This document shows, piece by piece, positions 1-11,156 of a DNA stretch of 64,000 bases. Position numbers and translations under genes: made by a program. The stretch lies in contig CP142453.1 in the NCBI GenBank assembly GCA_038049695.1, positions 33,460,501 to 33,524,500 of the forward strand, in the 5' to 3' direction. The stretch's first letter is position 1; each line of letters opens with the position of its first letter. This DNA comes from Cinnamomum chago (lineage: Eukaryota; Streptophyta; Magnoliopsida; Laurales; Lauraceae). The notes under the pieces were generated by a model. That model saw only the letters and a list, made by a program, of their open reading frames with translations, made no database searches and was not told the DNA's origin.

Positions 1-513
1 CGGAGAAGAAGAAGATGAAGGAAAGGAAGAGAAGATGAGTCGGCTGCTACTGTTGGTTGTAGTTGAGTGGAGTGGAAGATAAGTGATAAGTTAAGGTGAG
101 TTGGTAGGATACTTTAAGCAATGGGTCATGGGCTTGGGCTTTGGGTTTGAGCTTAGGGCTTGGCTTGATGGGTCAAGTTTCGGGTCGGCCTAAATAACCA
201 TTTGATGAATTTCGGGCCTCTTCGACGCGTCGAATCGAAACGCGACCGAAGGCTAAAGTTCATGAAATAACAAGACCTACCCAATGCACCCAACTCACCA
301 AAACTCATAATCTCTTGTAATCCCTGAAACCCTACCCAATTAGTAAAAAGACTCTCTATCCTACCCAAACGCGCTCCGAATCGTACGAAACTTCGCACAC
401 GCGATTCGTCGTTAACCCTGACTACTTAGACTCTAAACTAAACTATAAACTAGCTTACTAACTAATCACACAATAATTAAAATTAATAGGCCATTAGGGG
501 ACGGGATGTTACA
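1..513 (-). repeat. 3' LTR of the chromovirus (partial)
   Basis: On the minus strand the LTR begins TGTAACATCCCGTC at 513, directly after a purine-rich tract. TG at this point is the usual LTR start. The other end lies beyond position 1, so LTR length and the target duplication cannot be read. Confidence 0.75.
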
Positions 514-526
514 TCCTCCCCCGCTT
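514..526 (-). promoter_or_regulatory. Polypurine tract of the chromovirus
   Basis: The minus strand reads AAGCGGGGGAGGA immediately before the LTR start. This is the expected primer site for plus-strand DNA synthesis in an LTR retrotransposon. Confidence 0.75.
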
Positions 527-549
527 AGGCTATTTGGTCCTCCAAATCC

Positions 550-1860
550 CTAACACACCTCTGGTAGTAACTCTGGATACTTCTCCTGGACCTGATCCCT
601 GAGCTCCCAAGTCGCTTCCCTTGGACTGTGATGCTCCCACTGCACTTTGACCCAGTGAATGGTCCTTGTCCTCAGGACTTGCTCCTTCGTATCGATGATC
701 TTCTTCGGTCTCTCAACGTATGTAACATCTGGCTGAACATCCAATGGCTCATGGTGTAGTACGTGTGAAGGGTCTGGAATGTACTTCCTCAGCATCGAAA
801 TGTGGAAAACTCTGTGAACTCCTGCTAACTCTGCTGGTAGTATCAATTTGTAAGCCACTTCACCCACGCGCATATCTATCTCAAACGGTCCAATGTATCT
901 CCGAGCCAGTTTCCCTTTTTGACCGAATCTCATAGTTCCTCTAGTCGGTGAGACTTTGAGAAACACTTTGTCTCCAACCTGAAACTCCAAATCCCTCCTC
1001 CTCAGGTCTGCGTAGCTCTTCTGATGGTCTCTTGCAATCTTCAGCCTATCAATGATCTGCTTCACCTTCTCGCTGGTATCACTGATGATCGACGGTCCAT
1101 GAAAGTTCCGAATACCAATCTCCTCCCAACAGATCGGGGTCTTACTCTTCCGTCCTTACAATGCCTCGAACGGTGCCATCCCGATACTGGAGTGATAGCT
1201 GTTGTTGCAGGCAAATTCACACAAAGGAAGACTCTTCTCCCAGTCTTTCCCAAAATCAAGAACACACGCCCGCAACATATCCTCCATGGTCTGATTGGTC
1301 CTCTCTGTCTGTCCATCGGTCTGAGGGTGATACGCAGTGCTGAAATTCAATGTGGTACCCAAGGCTGCTTGCAAACTGACCCAAAATCTGCCTACAAACC
1401 TCATATCTCTGTCTGAAACAATGGAATCTGGAATTCCGTGCAACTTGACAACATTGTCAATGTACTTGTGTGCCAATACATCCATGGATCCTCTCATCTT
1501 CATCAGAATGAAGTGTGCTGACTTCGTAAGTCTGTCAACAATCACCCAAATGCTGTCATTGTCCCTCATGGGTGGCAATCCTGCAACGAAGTCCATGGTG
1601 ATGTGCTCCCACTTCTACTCCGGAACCTTCAATGGATGGAGTAATCCTGGAGGTTTCTGATGTTCAATCTTCACTTGTTGACACACGAGACATCTCGAGA
1701 CAAACCCTGCAATGTCCTTCTTCATGTTGCTCCACCAGTAAAAGCTCTTCAAGTTCTGGTACATTTTGGTGCTCCCTGGGTGAATAGCATAACGAGAATG
1801 GTGAGCCTCGACCATAATCTCGTTCCTCAAATCATGTACACCCGGCACACATAGCCTATC
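550..1860 (-). pseudogene. Integrase with C-terminal chromodomain (chromovirus pol)
   Basis: The zinc-binding HHCC region lies at about 1640-1810 ([10 protein letters not shown]...CLVCQQVK). The catalytic core follows at 1156-1596 with its DDE residues visible: D in VDRLTKSAHF, D in VSDRDMRF and E in DGQTERTNQ. The last part (550-1065) ends in a chromodomain-like segment containing IHWVKVQWEHHSPREATWE, then PEVC and a stop just before the polypurine tract. In this family the chromodomain directs insertion towards heterochromatin. The parts lie in different frames (breaks near 1600 and 1065-1156), so no intact integrase can be made. Confidence 0.88.
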
Positions 1861-3430
1861 CTGGCAGTACAACACTCCATCAATGAGTCTGAACTCTGGT
1901 ATCTCAGCTATACTCTCTATCAATCTGACCAACTCTAGGTCCTCTGACTGACTACTCTTGATTCTGCTAAGAATCTCTGGCTCCCAAATATGCATATTGG
2001 CAACCATGACTCGTTCACTCCGAGGTTGAAACTCTATGGCTAAGTCTCTGAATAGCTCTGTCAAAGACCACTCTGTCTGCAAACATCCGGTAGTCGCTGC
2101 CTTTCTGCTCAATGCATCTGCAACCACATTCGCTTTTCCGGGATGATACTTTATCGAAAAGTCGTAGTCTTCGATGTACTCCATCCATCTAATTTGCCTC
2201 ATGTTCAGATCTTTCTGCTCAAATAGATACTGGAGACTCCTATGATCCCAGTGAACCTCGAATTTCTCACCATACAAGTAGTGTCTCCACATCTTCAGTG
2301 CTATCACCACTGCTGCAAGCTCCAAGTCATGAGTAGCGTATCTCTTCTCATGCTCTTTCAACTGTCTGGATCCGTATGCTATAACTTTTCCCTCCTGTAT
2401 GAGCACACAACCCAATCCAATGCCTGAAGCGTCTGTGAAAATCACGAATCCTCCAGTCCTCGTAGGTAACGAGAGAATAGGTGCTGTGGTCAATCTAGTC
2501 TTCAGCTCCTGGAAATTCGCTTCACACTTATCCGTCCAAACAAAAGGAACATCTTTCCTTGTCAATTTAGTCAGTGGAGCTGCAATACTGGAGAATCCCT
2601 TCACAAACCTTCTGTAATACCCTGCTAAACCAAGGAAACTCCTGATCTCTGACACTGACTTCAGACTCTGCCAACTAACCACTGCCTCAATCTTCGCCGG
2701 ATCTACTGCTAAACCCTCTCTAGAGATGATGTGTCCAAGAAAAGACACTTCCTCCAGCCAAAACTCACATTTACTGAGCTTAGCATAGAGCTGATTCTTC
2801 CTCAAGATCTGCAATGAACTCCTCAAATGCTCTGCATGATCATCTCTAGACTTCGAGTAGACTAGGACATCATCTATGAATACGACCGTGAACTTATCTA
2901 AGCATGGTGCAAAGACTCTGTTCATCAAGGCCATAAATACTCCCGGCGTGTTGGTCAGCCCAAATGGCATAACCAAGAACTCATAATGTCCATATCTAGT
3001 CCTGAAGGCTGTTTTCTGCACATCTTAATCCCTGACACATATCTGGTGATAACCAGATCTCAAATCTATCTTGGAAAAATGCTGTGCTCCCTGCAACTGA
3101 TCAAACAACTCGTCTATTCGAGGCAAAGGATACTTGTTCTTGATCGTAACCTGATTCAGCTGCCTGTAGTCGATGCACATACGCATTGATCCATCTTTCT
3201 TCTTCACGAAGAGCACCGGTGCACCTCACGGTGATAAACTGGGTCTCACAAACCCTTTATCCAAAAGGTCCTGCAATTGAGCTTTCAGCTCTCTTAGCTC
3301 TGCTGGAGCCATATGATAAGGAGCCTTCGATATCGGTGCTGTCCCTGGCTTGAGCTCAATTGTGAAGTCGATCTCCCTAACCAGTGGTAATCCAAGTATC
3401 TCCTCCGGAAAGACATCCGAGAATTCACAC
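1861..3430 (-). pseudogene. Reverse transcriptase and RNase H (chromovirus pol)
   Basis: RT palm motif A is seen as [13 protein letters not shown] (about 3030-3070). The MPFGLTNTP segment follows, then the catalytic FIDD box near 2870 ([12 protein letters not shown]). RNase H follows, with D in FTDASG (about 2436), E in the [11 protein letters not shown] segment, and D in [11 protein letters not shown] stop separates GYHQICVRD from the next block at 3022, and there is a break near 3220. Otherwise the domain order and catalytic residues are complete. Confidence 0.9.
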
Positions 3431-3954
3431 ACAACTGGAATATCCTCCACCGCTCTAGACACTGAATCCTCTGTGATAAAGGCTACATAACCCTCACATC
3501 CACTCCTAATCAATCGATCAGCTCTCAAAGCCGAGATGACTCTAGTGGACATGGGTCTCCTCTCCTCAACAATCTCCACACTATCTGCTAGCACTTGCAA
3601 TCTGACTGTCTTGTTGAAGCAATCCATCACTGCCCTGTAAGTAGATAACCAATCCATACCTAGGATCACATCAAAATCCCTCATCCCTAGGATGATCAAG
3701 TCTGCAGAAAGGATAAAACTCCCCACCTGCACTTTGCAAGCTGGATAGTAGGACTCACACTGCACAGTCTTCCCTAAGGGAGTACTAACAAACAATATAC
3801 AATGCAATGGAGCTATATCTCCCACCAAGCGTGCAACAAATATAGGTGACACGAATGAGTGTGTGGAACCGGAATCAAATAAGACTCTAGCAGGTACATC
3901 TGAGATAGAGAGTGTACCTTCCACTACTCCTCCAGCTTCTTCACCTTCCTGCAA
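3431..3954 (-). pseudogene. Retroviral-type aspartic protease (chromovirus)
   Basis: The active-site loop is visible as VLFDSGSTHSFVS, with the typical flap and C-terminal segment DVILGMDWLSTYRAVMDC. It reads on in frame into the start of the RT domain (FSDVFPEE...), as in gypsy polyproteins. It follows the Gln-rich gag tail without a clear start codon of its own, as expected for a gag-pol fusion. Confidence 0.88.
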
Positions 3955-4200
3955 GTCAAGGGCATGAAGTCTGCCATGCTACTGAGGCCTCTGATGCTGC
4001 TGCTGACCCTGCTGTCTGTACTGTGCATACTGCTGGCCCTGTGGTCGCTGAGGTCCCTGAGGTCTGAACTGTCCTCTAGCCTATGGTGCAGGCAGTCTAA
4101 ACTGTTGTGGCTGCTGAGGTGCCCTAGGTTGCTGCGGAGGTACCTGCCTAGCATTTTGGAATCTACAAAGTCTAGCATAGTGGAGTCCATTTTAATGATT
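3955..4200 (-). pseudogene. Gag C-terminal fragment (zinc knuckle end and Gln-rich linker)
   Basis: In the frame of the protease the minus strand reads HYARLCRF, the end of a CCHC knuckle, then a Gln/Pro-rich linker with two in-frame stops. The first half of the knuckle and the rest of gag are absent. Before HYARLC there is one extra codon compared with the usual GHYARLC, right where copia leader sequence begins. Confidence 0.7.
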
Positions 4201-4291
4201 TTCAAATAAGCACAACTCTAGGGTTTTTACTCTAGGTTTTTACACCTAATCAAGAGTTCCAAACACTTGATCCTAAGGGATAGAGCACTTG

Positions 4292-4303
4292 GCTCTGATA
4301 CCA
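4292..4303 (-). promoter_or_regulatory. Primer-binding site, initiator Met tRNA type
   Basis: The minus strand reads TGGTATCAGAGC two bases after the LTR end. This matches the complement of the 3' end of plant initiator methionine tRNA, the usual primer for plant copia elements. Confidence 0.85.
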
Positions 4304-4305
4304 AT

Positions 4306-6180
4306 TGAAAGTCCTTGGATCCTAACCCTAGAGGGGGGGGGGGTGAATAGGGTGAGCTACAACTATGACCAATTTACACCAATTTTAACTTCTTAATATA
4401 AACTAGTCAAATGTGATGATTAAACAATCAATATGCGGAAGCTAATAAACAATCACCACACAAGCAATCACCACAACACAATATTTATAGTGGTTCGGCC
4501 TCAATGCCTACATCCACTACCGGCTTGTGAATCCAATCACCCCACCGGATTTCCACTATTTATGCTTTTAACTAGGCTAAGCAATAACCCTTACAATGTT
4601 GCTTTTCAAGGCTAAACAACAACCTCTCTATGTGCTTTTATAGGCTAAGCAATAACCTTTACAAAATGCTTTTCTTAGGCTAAGCAATAACCTTACAAGA
4701 TGCTTTTCTTAGGCTAAGCAATAACCTTACACAAAGCTTTTCTCTAAGAAGGTGTCTTTACAAAAGATCACTCTAAGAGATACAATTTAAGCTCAAATGA
4801 ATTTGCCTCTTGAATAGGCTAATATGAAAGTTTAAAACAAACTCACACAAACACTCTATGCATGCAAAAGTATATGCTCATGATGTGTGTGTGTGATGAC
4901 TCCAATCAAGTTTAAAAAGAAGGCTCACTCAATATATTGCTTAAAGCAATTCAAAGTTTAAAGCTCATAAAAGATTTGATTGAAGTCTTATGCAAATCAC
5001 ATGTAGAAATTCAACTTGTTTATGACATGAAAATCAAGGACTAACAAGTTGTATGAAAATGACTAATTTAGAACATGTGATGCATGTGCAATGTTGTTTT
5101 CAAAACCAAATTAATTTTACTAAAGTTCAAATGAATGAAAACAACAAACAATGTTTCAACCAAGTAAAAGACTCATGCTATGAAAGAAAAACAAAGATTT
5201 TGTCTAAGCATGATTAATAAAGTTAACAACTTGGATTGAAAACAAAGGTGAAGAATCCAATCTTAATTAGACCAAAGATTAGAACAAGAATGGATTCAAC
5301 ACATCATAGTTATTATGCTAAATATCATATACCAATAGTTTAAACAAAGCACATAACTATGATTAATAAAGGTAGAGCTTACTTGGAGGTTTAACTCATT
5401 AATCCCAAGCTTTAGCTCTCCTAAAGACCTCCTAGCCTTTCCAACTTCATCCCCTTCCAATGGCTCCAAAATGGTCTCAAAGGTTCAAGTTTCAAGCATT
5501 GAAAAAGGTTGGAAATGAATGGACTTTATAGCCAAAAAGCTGCCAACGGCTAGTCCTCGGTCGACCGGCAAAGAGGTCTCGGTCGACCGGGATCACACAA
5601 CGGGCAAAAAAATGACCGTTTGAAAAACTGCTTTTAGCGGCGGACACAGAAACCGCCGCTAAAAGTGGTTTTTCCGCCGCTAAAGGTCCTGTTTTCCCAA
5701 AAATGTATTTTTCTAAAGTAATTTTGGTTGGGAATTTTTTGGGCCATTAAACCAAGTTAGAATACATGTTTTAAGACATTCTAAGATGTTTAAAAACATG
5801 AAACACCCAAAGCCTAAAATGATTCAAAAGATTAAAACCAAAGGCTAGCTTGATTTGACAAAACTCTTTTCAAATTAAAATGCATACAAAAATGATTCTT
5901 TTTGTGAAGAATGTATGCAAGGCTCAAACCTAAATTCTCAACATGATTTTCCAAACATAATGCACAAAGAATTAGGTTTTCAAAAGAGTTTGGGTTCTAA
6001 AACTAATGCATCCAAGTTTAGAACCAAAACATGCATAAAACAAAAACTTTTCCAAATCTTAAAAGCTATGTATGTATAAAACAAGATTTCAAGATATTTT
6101 AAATCAATGCATGTGTGAAATATCAAATGATGCTAAAGTGCAAATGCATCCATCAAATTGCAATTACAAAATCCCTAACA
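4306..6180 (-). repeat. Copia LTR (about 1.87 kb)
   Basis: On the minus strand it begins TGTTAGGGATTTTG at 6180 and ends ...GGACTTTCA at 4306, so it has TG...CA termini. There is no protein-coding content. It holds two copies of a CTCGGTCGACCGG palindrome and a strong hairpin (listed separately). No second copy is present in the window. Confidence 0.7.
5556..5681. repeat. Palindromes and hairpin inside the copia LTR
   Basis: CTCGGTCGACCGG occurs at 5556-5568 and again at 5578-5590. A 13-bp perfect inverted repeat follows: CTTTTAGCGGCGG at 5630-5642 and its complement at 5652-5664, with a 9-base loop. A further partial copy of the right arm lies at about 5672-5681. The role is unknown; it could be an RNA structure in the LTR transcript. 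Confidence 0.7.
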
Positions 6181-6489
6181 CAGTGGAGTACACAAATGCT
6201 CTTGAAAGGCAGGTGAGTGCAGTATCAGAATGAGGAAATTTCCCATGGGGAGGCAATGACAACTCCAAGAATTTGAGTCAGTGGGGTCAACAAAAGACTT
6301 ATTTTCCGCAAATCGAGTAAAAAAAATTTCCCTTTATTAACATCTGTCATTTACTTTCGATAATTCGACAAATATAATATATAAAATTCTCAAATAATCT
6401 ATTCTCGATAATCCGACAAAAATAATATTGAATTCTCAAAAACAAATAAACAGAAATTTTAATACATTGTTACTAGTAGTTCTTAATTC
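6181..6489. other. No recognisable gene
   Basis: AT-rich sequence between the copia LTR and the hAT relic. It has no sustained reading frame. It may be decayed hAT 3' flank, but nothing proves this. Confidence 0.4.
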
Positions 6490-6823
6490 AAAAAGAAAAT
6501 CCAAATATATAAACTCCTATAGTTGCCTTCAACAGGTTTTTATGTGTTGAATTGTTGCATAATAGCTTCATTATCAACACAAGCAAATACATCATTTTCA
6601 ATATATGTGACCATTAATCTCCCATTTGGTTATGCAACATGTTCTTTAGGTGCTTCATTGCTGAAAAAGTTCTTTCTGCCGTCGCAGTCGCTACTAGTAA
6701 AATCAACGCCAATTTTAAAAGAAAATAAACCAATGGATATACGATATCCTTCTTTGTCTCCACTAATTTTCTAGCAAAGTCATCAATTCCTTTAAGTTCT
6801 AAAAACTCATTGCTAGAGTGCAT
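6490..6823 (-). pseudogene. hAT transposase relic (C-terminal dimerisation domain, TTF/ZMYM1-like family)
   Basis: The minus strand encodes a hATC dimerisation segment: LLKLALILLVATATAERTFSAMK and then NQMGD. After a stop or frameshift it continues LMVTYIENDVFACVDNEAIM. The core motif (hydrophobic run, then ERTFS) is the part of hAT transposases that carries the last catalytic acidic residue and the dimer interface. The family resembles plant TTF-type zinc-finger hAT transposases (DUF4371 proteins). Everything upstream is gone. It differs from the complete hAT element at 27779-32789. Confidence 0.8.
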
Positions 6824-7318
6824 ATAAGCAATGCGGGCCCATTCATTTCTTTTATTCTAATAGACAATTGGCCCATTAACTTAGGCGGTGGGTATTTTAT
6901 GCTGACTTTTATTCATCGCCACATCAACAAGAAAAATGTGTAAAGTTAGCTAATGTGGGTAAAACTCTTAAATTGAGTGGGTTCAAAAGCTTCCCATAAG
7001 TTTAATTCAAAACATAAAAAAAAATTAATTTTAAAATAGTGATCAATGTGGCGCCACCACCCATGTGGGGAGGCCATTACCTGAAAAGCTTGTAACTAGA
7101 ATTCAAGGCATGCTTTTGTTAATAGTCCCTACAAAATAGCAACAATTAAAAACTACTTATCAAGTTTTGCTCTAATTGTATCTTTGTTTATCCTTTGACA
7201 ATTCTTAGTAGATTAGACTGATTAGGTGTGATACAAGCGAGTTGGATCATACAAGAGTTGGATCACACAAGAGTGATTTCCACACGGAGTAAATTAGACT
7301 TTAGTCACTGTGAATAAT
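6824..7318. other. No recognisable gene
   Basis: Non-coding, AT-rich flank of element A. Only short repeats are seen: GAGTTGGATCA twice, and CACAAGAGT-like words at 7240-7275. Confidence 0.4.
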
Positions 7319-7323
7319 GTAAC

Positions 7324-8103
7324 TGCAAGTGCCAAAAAGCTACGGAACTAGTTTTAAAGAATTATGGTACTCATAAGATTTTTGTTAAGTTCAATTCGGA
7401 AAGGTTGGATACCCTGAGCCTGAAAGGAAGAGAGAACGAGTCAGAGGCCCTCTGGCTGCTATCAGCCGAAGGCACTCCAAAGCCTAAGTTAATACGGTCA
7501 CTAGGCGGAGGCAAAGTGAAAAGGAAAGTGAGAATGAATATGAGTGTCCGGGCGCATACCTTTGCTTGCCTCCCCTCAACATATATATATATATATATAT
7601 AAGCATGGCCGCCACAGATCCTTCCTTAGTGGAGGTAGGTGGATGTACTGTCCCATCGGACCATACATCATTCCCTCAGTGGAGGTAGGTGGAACATTGT
7701 CCCATCGGACCATACTTTGACTTTTTGTGTGATGATTGACGTGACGTTTAGATATGAATGACCCCTTATCTATATCCGGCGCCCATCTATTCTGTCAGAT
7801 CGCTTCCGTACTTTTATTAAATGTTGATTGACATCTTATACAGGTCTCGGTTAATTACACTGAGCTGAGAGAAATAGTACGCGGATGCGACTTGGTGCTA
7901 GTGCCGGGCTACATGGGGTCGGTCCTTTTACCGAGCTGCATTGGACGCGTCGTAGATATTTTTACCGAAACTAGCTCGAGCTCGGCGCGAATCGGTACTG
8001 TTATCGAACCACGGAAAGCCGAGATCAGAATATAATTATCGAAGCCAGGGCTTATCTCGGTATTAGGGGAATGCCCCCACACAATTGCCCCCAGCTCTTG
8101 ACC
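7324..8103 (-). repeat. 3' LTR of element A
   Basis: 780 bp, TG...CA ended (minus strand begins TGTGTGGGGGCA at 8103). The first 80 bases at the 7324 end differ from the other LTR at about six positions, mostly transitions. The 23-bp length difference is largely a longer TA microsatellite near 7580-7600. Inside, a 40-45 bp unit (GTGGAGGTAGGTGGA...CCATCGGACCATAC) is repeated twice at about 7630-7715. Confidence 0.9.
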
Positions 8104-8117
8104 TTAGGGTTTCCAAC
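8104..8117 (-). promoter_or_regulatory. Polypurine tract of element A
   Basis: The minus strand reads GAGCTGGGGGCAAT directly before the LTR start TGTGTGG, where a plus-strand primer tract is expected. Confidence 0.75.
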
Positions 8118-8419
8118 TTCCTGAGGTCGAGAGCTAAAGGCTAAAGGAGTTCTTCGTCTTGGTGCGGGCTGTCAGCGACCATCACTGTCTTGGTCTTTAT
8201 GACGCCGCTTCTCCTGTCGGAGACAATCAATGACTGTACCGCTGTCGCCTCGTTTGCCCGAGGTTTTTAAATGCGCTCCGGAAAAGGTGTATCAACGACG
8301 CCACGTGTTGCGGCCTGGTTGGCTGTTTGGCTGACATGAGGAGACGTATACGGCGCAACCGTTTAGGGCGACGCCTCGGAGGTGTGATTTTTCGAAATCG
8401 AAAAAGGCGCCTTTTCTCA

Positions 8420-8426
8420 TATAAAT
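8420..8426 (+). promoter_or_regulatory. TATA box of the antisense gene in element A
   Basis: CATATAAATGG sits about 240 bases before the ATG at 8661 on the plus strand. A pyrimidine-rich stretch (TTCTTCTCCTTCCTC, from about 8436) follows at the distance of a plant transcription start. It faces opposite to the element's own LTR promoter. The call rests on position and sequence only. Confidence 0.5.
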
Positions 8427-8660
8427 GGGGGTGCCTTCTTCTCCTTCCTCTATTTTGGAAACTTTTAGAAGGAGACCCTGCTGAGAGAAATCGTTGGTCA
8501 TCAGAGCTCTAGTTTTAGAACCTGATCCCAGAGTTTTTGTGTCTCCTCTTTGTGAGTTCTCCTTTTTTCCATCTCTGTCTTTCCTGCTTCTGCTAGGGTT
8601 TTTCTAGGATTTCTGCCTCCTTTTTCCTTTGACCTTCTGGTTTCCGCAAAAACCCTAGGA

Positions 8661-10941
8661 ATGCGAATCTATAAGCATTGGGTAGACACCCCACAGGCCC
8701 TTACTTAGTTTAGGGCCATGTATAGAATACCGGAGGACGTTCAGATCCGGCTTGATAACCCTGAGGACCCCTGGGAGGGCTACTCCTTCCGTGATGGTTG
8801 GATGCCATTCCCTCTGGTTACCATAGTTGAAGGAGGGATTAGGTTTCCGCTTCACCCCCTCCTCAGGTCCTGCCTCTGTACCAGGCGTCTCTGCCCCTGT
8901 CAGCTGATGCCCAATGGTTATAAAATAACCATGGGCGTCGCCGAACTCAACTGTCTCCTCGGTACTGACCTTGGTGTCCATGACATCGAGGACGTGTATG
9001 ACTTGTGCAAGTCACTGGCTGGCGACAACATTTATTACCTTCGGGTGAAGGTAAAAAGGCAGCATTTTGTCACTTCCTTGGAGGATTCCAACGTATGCCG
9101 GAGATGATCGCTTGTTCGTCTCGGGCAACTGGTAGTTCGGGGAGGACGAACCAGTGGCAGCGAGGAGAGAGAAAATTCCCCGCGACTTTTGGGTCCCGTC
9201 GAGTAATTATGGATCCTTTTGACCTCTTATGTTTTACTTTTCTTGTTCTGTCGGGCTGACGCCTTCCGTTTACGGTGCAGGCACCAGTGAGAGAAAGCGC
9301 GAGGCCAACCGAGTTGGCTGGACGAGGAAGAAGGATTCTCTCGACGCTTTGTATTGATACCGACGTCACAAAGGTCAAGCAGCTTTCGCACTGCTAGGAT
9401 ACAAGCCCAAATATCATTCGTTCATTAAGGCAAGGGTTGGTCAGCCCGTAGGGGAGGCGGTGCTAGCGCTGACAGGTGTTGAAAACCGTGCAGTCTCGGT
9501 CGTCGAGGCTTCTTCGTCGCCTGTGGATACTTCTACAAATTTACAGCTTGCTGTTGAGGCGTACAATTCTCTGAGCTCAAAGCGGCAGGCTATCGAGGAG
9601 TACAACTCACCCAGCTCGGACGAGGAGAGAGACGACATAATGCAGCGACGCTGACCACTGTTGGCAGTCAAGGATCTGAGGGCTAAATTCCAGCCTTCTG
9701 CTTCCACCTCGGGCCCTGCCCCCGCTGTTTCCTCTGTTCCTACTTCTGTCCCCTCCAGTCTGACTCATTCACCTATCCCTCCTGGTTCAGGGGCTCGACG
9801 ACATTCAGCCGAAGCGGCTGCGTCGGGTGCCGCTGAGGTGTCTACTTCCCTTCAAGTTGTTTCAAGTCCAGAAGCTCGGCAACGCCTTGCCGAAGTTGAG
9901 AGAGAGGGAAATCTGGGGAAGCGACCTAGGATTGAGGATGCTCCGGAACAGGACCCTTTGCTTGTATTGGTATCCGAGATTGTCGGTCTGGACTGGTGGA
10001 GGCCGGACTTCCTCCTCGAACCAGGCAGGCACCTGACCGTAGAAGACCGGATGCGGGGCGACCCCCTCATCTTCACTGCCCTCGCGAATGCCTGCACCTT
10101 GCCACGAGATGCCGAGAGGCATATGGGGACTGACGACACAGGGTTACTGCTATCGTCCCTGCGGTCGACAATCTCGGTAAGTTATACTTCGTAAATTTCA
10201 TCGCTATCAGATTTTCGACTATTTCTTGACTCTTGCTCTCTGTAGGCCGTGCAGAAACTCCGAGTACTCTTGGGCAGGTCTTCTGAGGGCGTCTCTAGGG
10301 TCTGGCAGATGGAGGTAGAAAAGGAAGAGCTCGCCAAAGCCCTGAAAGCGAGCGAGGAGAAGCTGAAGGGGGAAGTTGATAAAAACATCGAGCTCGTGGC
10401 TGAAATGGACATGGCCGTGGCCGAGATCTCCAAAGTGCGGGCCGAGTCTTATAGGCTGGAGGGAGTGGCTGAGGCCGAAAAGAAGAGGTTCGGTGGTCTC
10501 GAGGCTGAGCTGGCGAAAAAGAGAACCGAACTCGAGGTTGTCCTTATGCAAAAAGCTGAAATCGAGACCTTAGTTCAGGTTGAAAAGGAGAAGAGTACCA
10601 AACGGAAAGTCGAGCTCGAAGTCGTACTTAAGCAGAAGACCGAACTTCAAGCCTCAATCCAAGCCGAGATCGACTTTGCTTACCGGGAGGGGGTGGACGC
10701 AGCCACGAACCTTTACGAAGCTCAGGTCGAAGATTTGGGCCCGTATATGTTTGAGCAAGGATGTCAGGCAACATTGAAAGAAGTGGGAGTCTCCAAGGAT
10801 CATCCTATATATCAGAACTTGCCCAAACCCTTGAGATCCGACCCCGGCTCGAGCTCAACTCCCCGCTGTCCTGAAGCTCCTTCAGAGTCCGGCCTGGCCG
10901 CTCCTTCCGTGACCGAGCCCGACAATGTCTACCGAAGTTGA
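8661..10941 (+). pseudogene. Antisense gene of element A: gypsy-type transposase-like domain plus coiled coil
   Basis: Starts ATG CGA ATC TAT at 8661; an in-frame TAG precedes MYRIPEDVQIRL. The N-terminal region (DNPEDPWEGYSF...FPLVTIVEGG...MPNGYKITMGVAELNCLLG) resembles the plant putative gypsy-type transposon domain (Pfam Transposase_28) found in Tat antisense frames. After a frameshift it continues GDDRLFVSGNW. Two likely GT-AG introns are seen: 9203-9280 and 10177-10245. The second joins STIS to AVQKLRV in frame. The middle is Ser/Pro-rich; 10300-10680 is a long Lys/Glu heptad coiled coil. From about 9430 to the end only one stop (9652) breaks the frame. The biochemical role is unknown. 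Confidence 0.75.
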
Positions 10942-11156
10942 TGTTTAGACTTGTTTGATGTACCTTTTTCTTTCAGTGGAATGATGAGATCTGTACCCTT
11001 CGGCATTATCAATAGAACTACATTTTTCTTCGTTTTTATCTTTTAAATTCCTCTCTTTTGTGTTTGCAACCTTTTTAAGATCTACTCCTTTCTTGGTGAT
11101 AGAACATTTTGATTTGCATTTCGTAGATGGTTTTAGGGTGGCTTTATGCAAATTGG

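Larger units (their letters stand above)
1..4200 (-). mobile_element. Ty3/gypsy chromovirus (Tekay/Del type), 3' part
   Basis: Read on the minus strand, the order is gag zinc-knuckle tail, aspartic protease, reverse transcriptase, RNase H, integrase, chromodomain, polypurine tract and 3' LTR. That order, with a chromodomain after the integrase, defines chromoviruses. The LTR start TGTAACATCCC and the chromodomain form point to the Tekay/Del clade. The 3' LTR runs off the left edge. The 5' LTR and most of gag are missing, because at about 4200 the sequence switches to a copia leader. Several frameshifts and stops make it non-autonomous. Confidence 0.9.
4201..6180 (-). mobile_element. Ty1/copia-type 5' end: LTR, primer-binding site and short leader
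   Basis: A long terminal repeat (4306-6180) is followed on the minus strand by a tRNA-iMet primer site (4292-4303) and about 90 bp of leader. No copia gag or pol follows; chromovirus gag begins at about 4200. The LTR end with a poly-G/C run (11 bases, 4333-4343) and TTTCAATTGGTATCAGAGC is typical of plant copia elements, possibly SIRE/Maximus-like. That assignment is by resemblance only. Confidence 0.7.

Noticed and set aside
7324..8103. Independent insertion with its own gene (a short frame at 7405-7602)
   Set aside because: The same sequence is at 17499-17700; it is an LTR, and the frame is non-coding.
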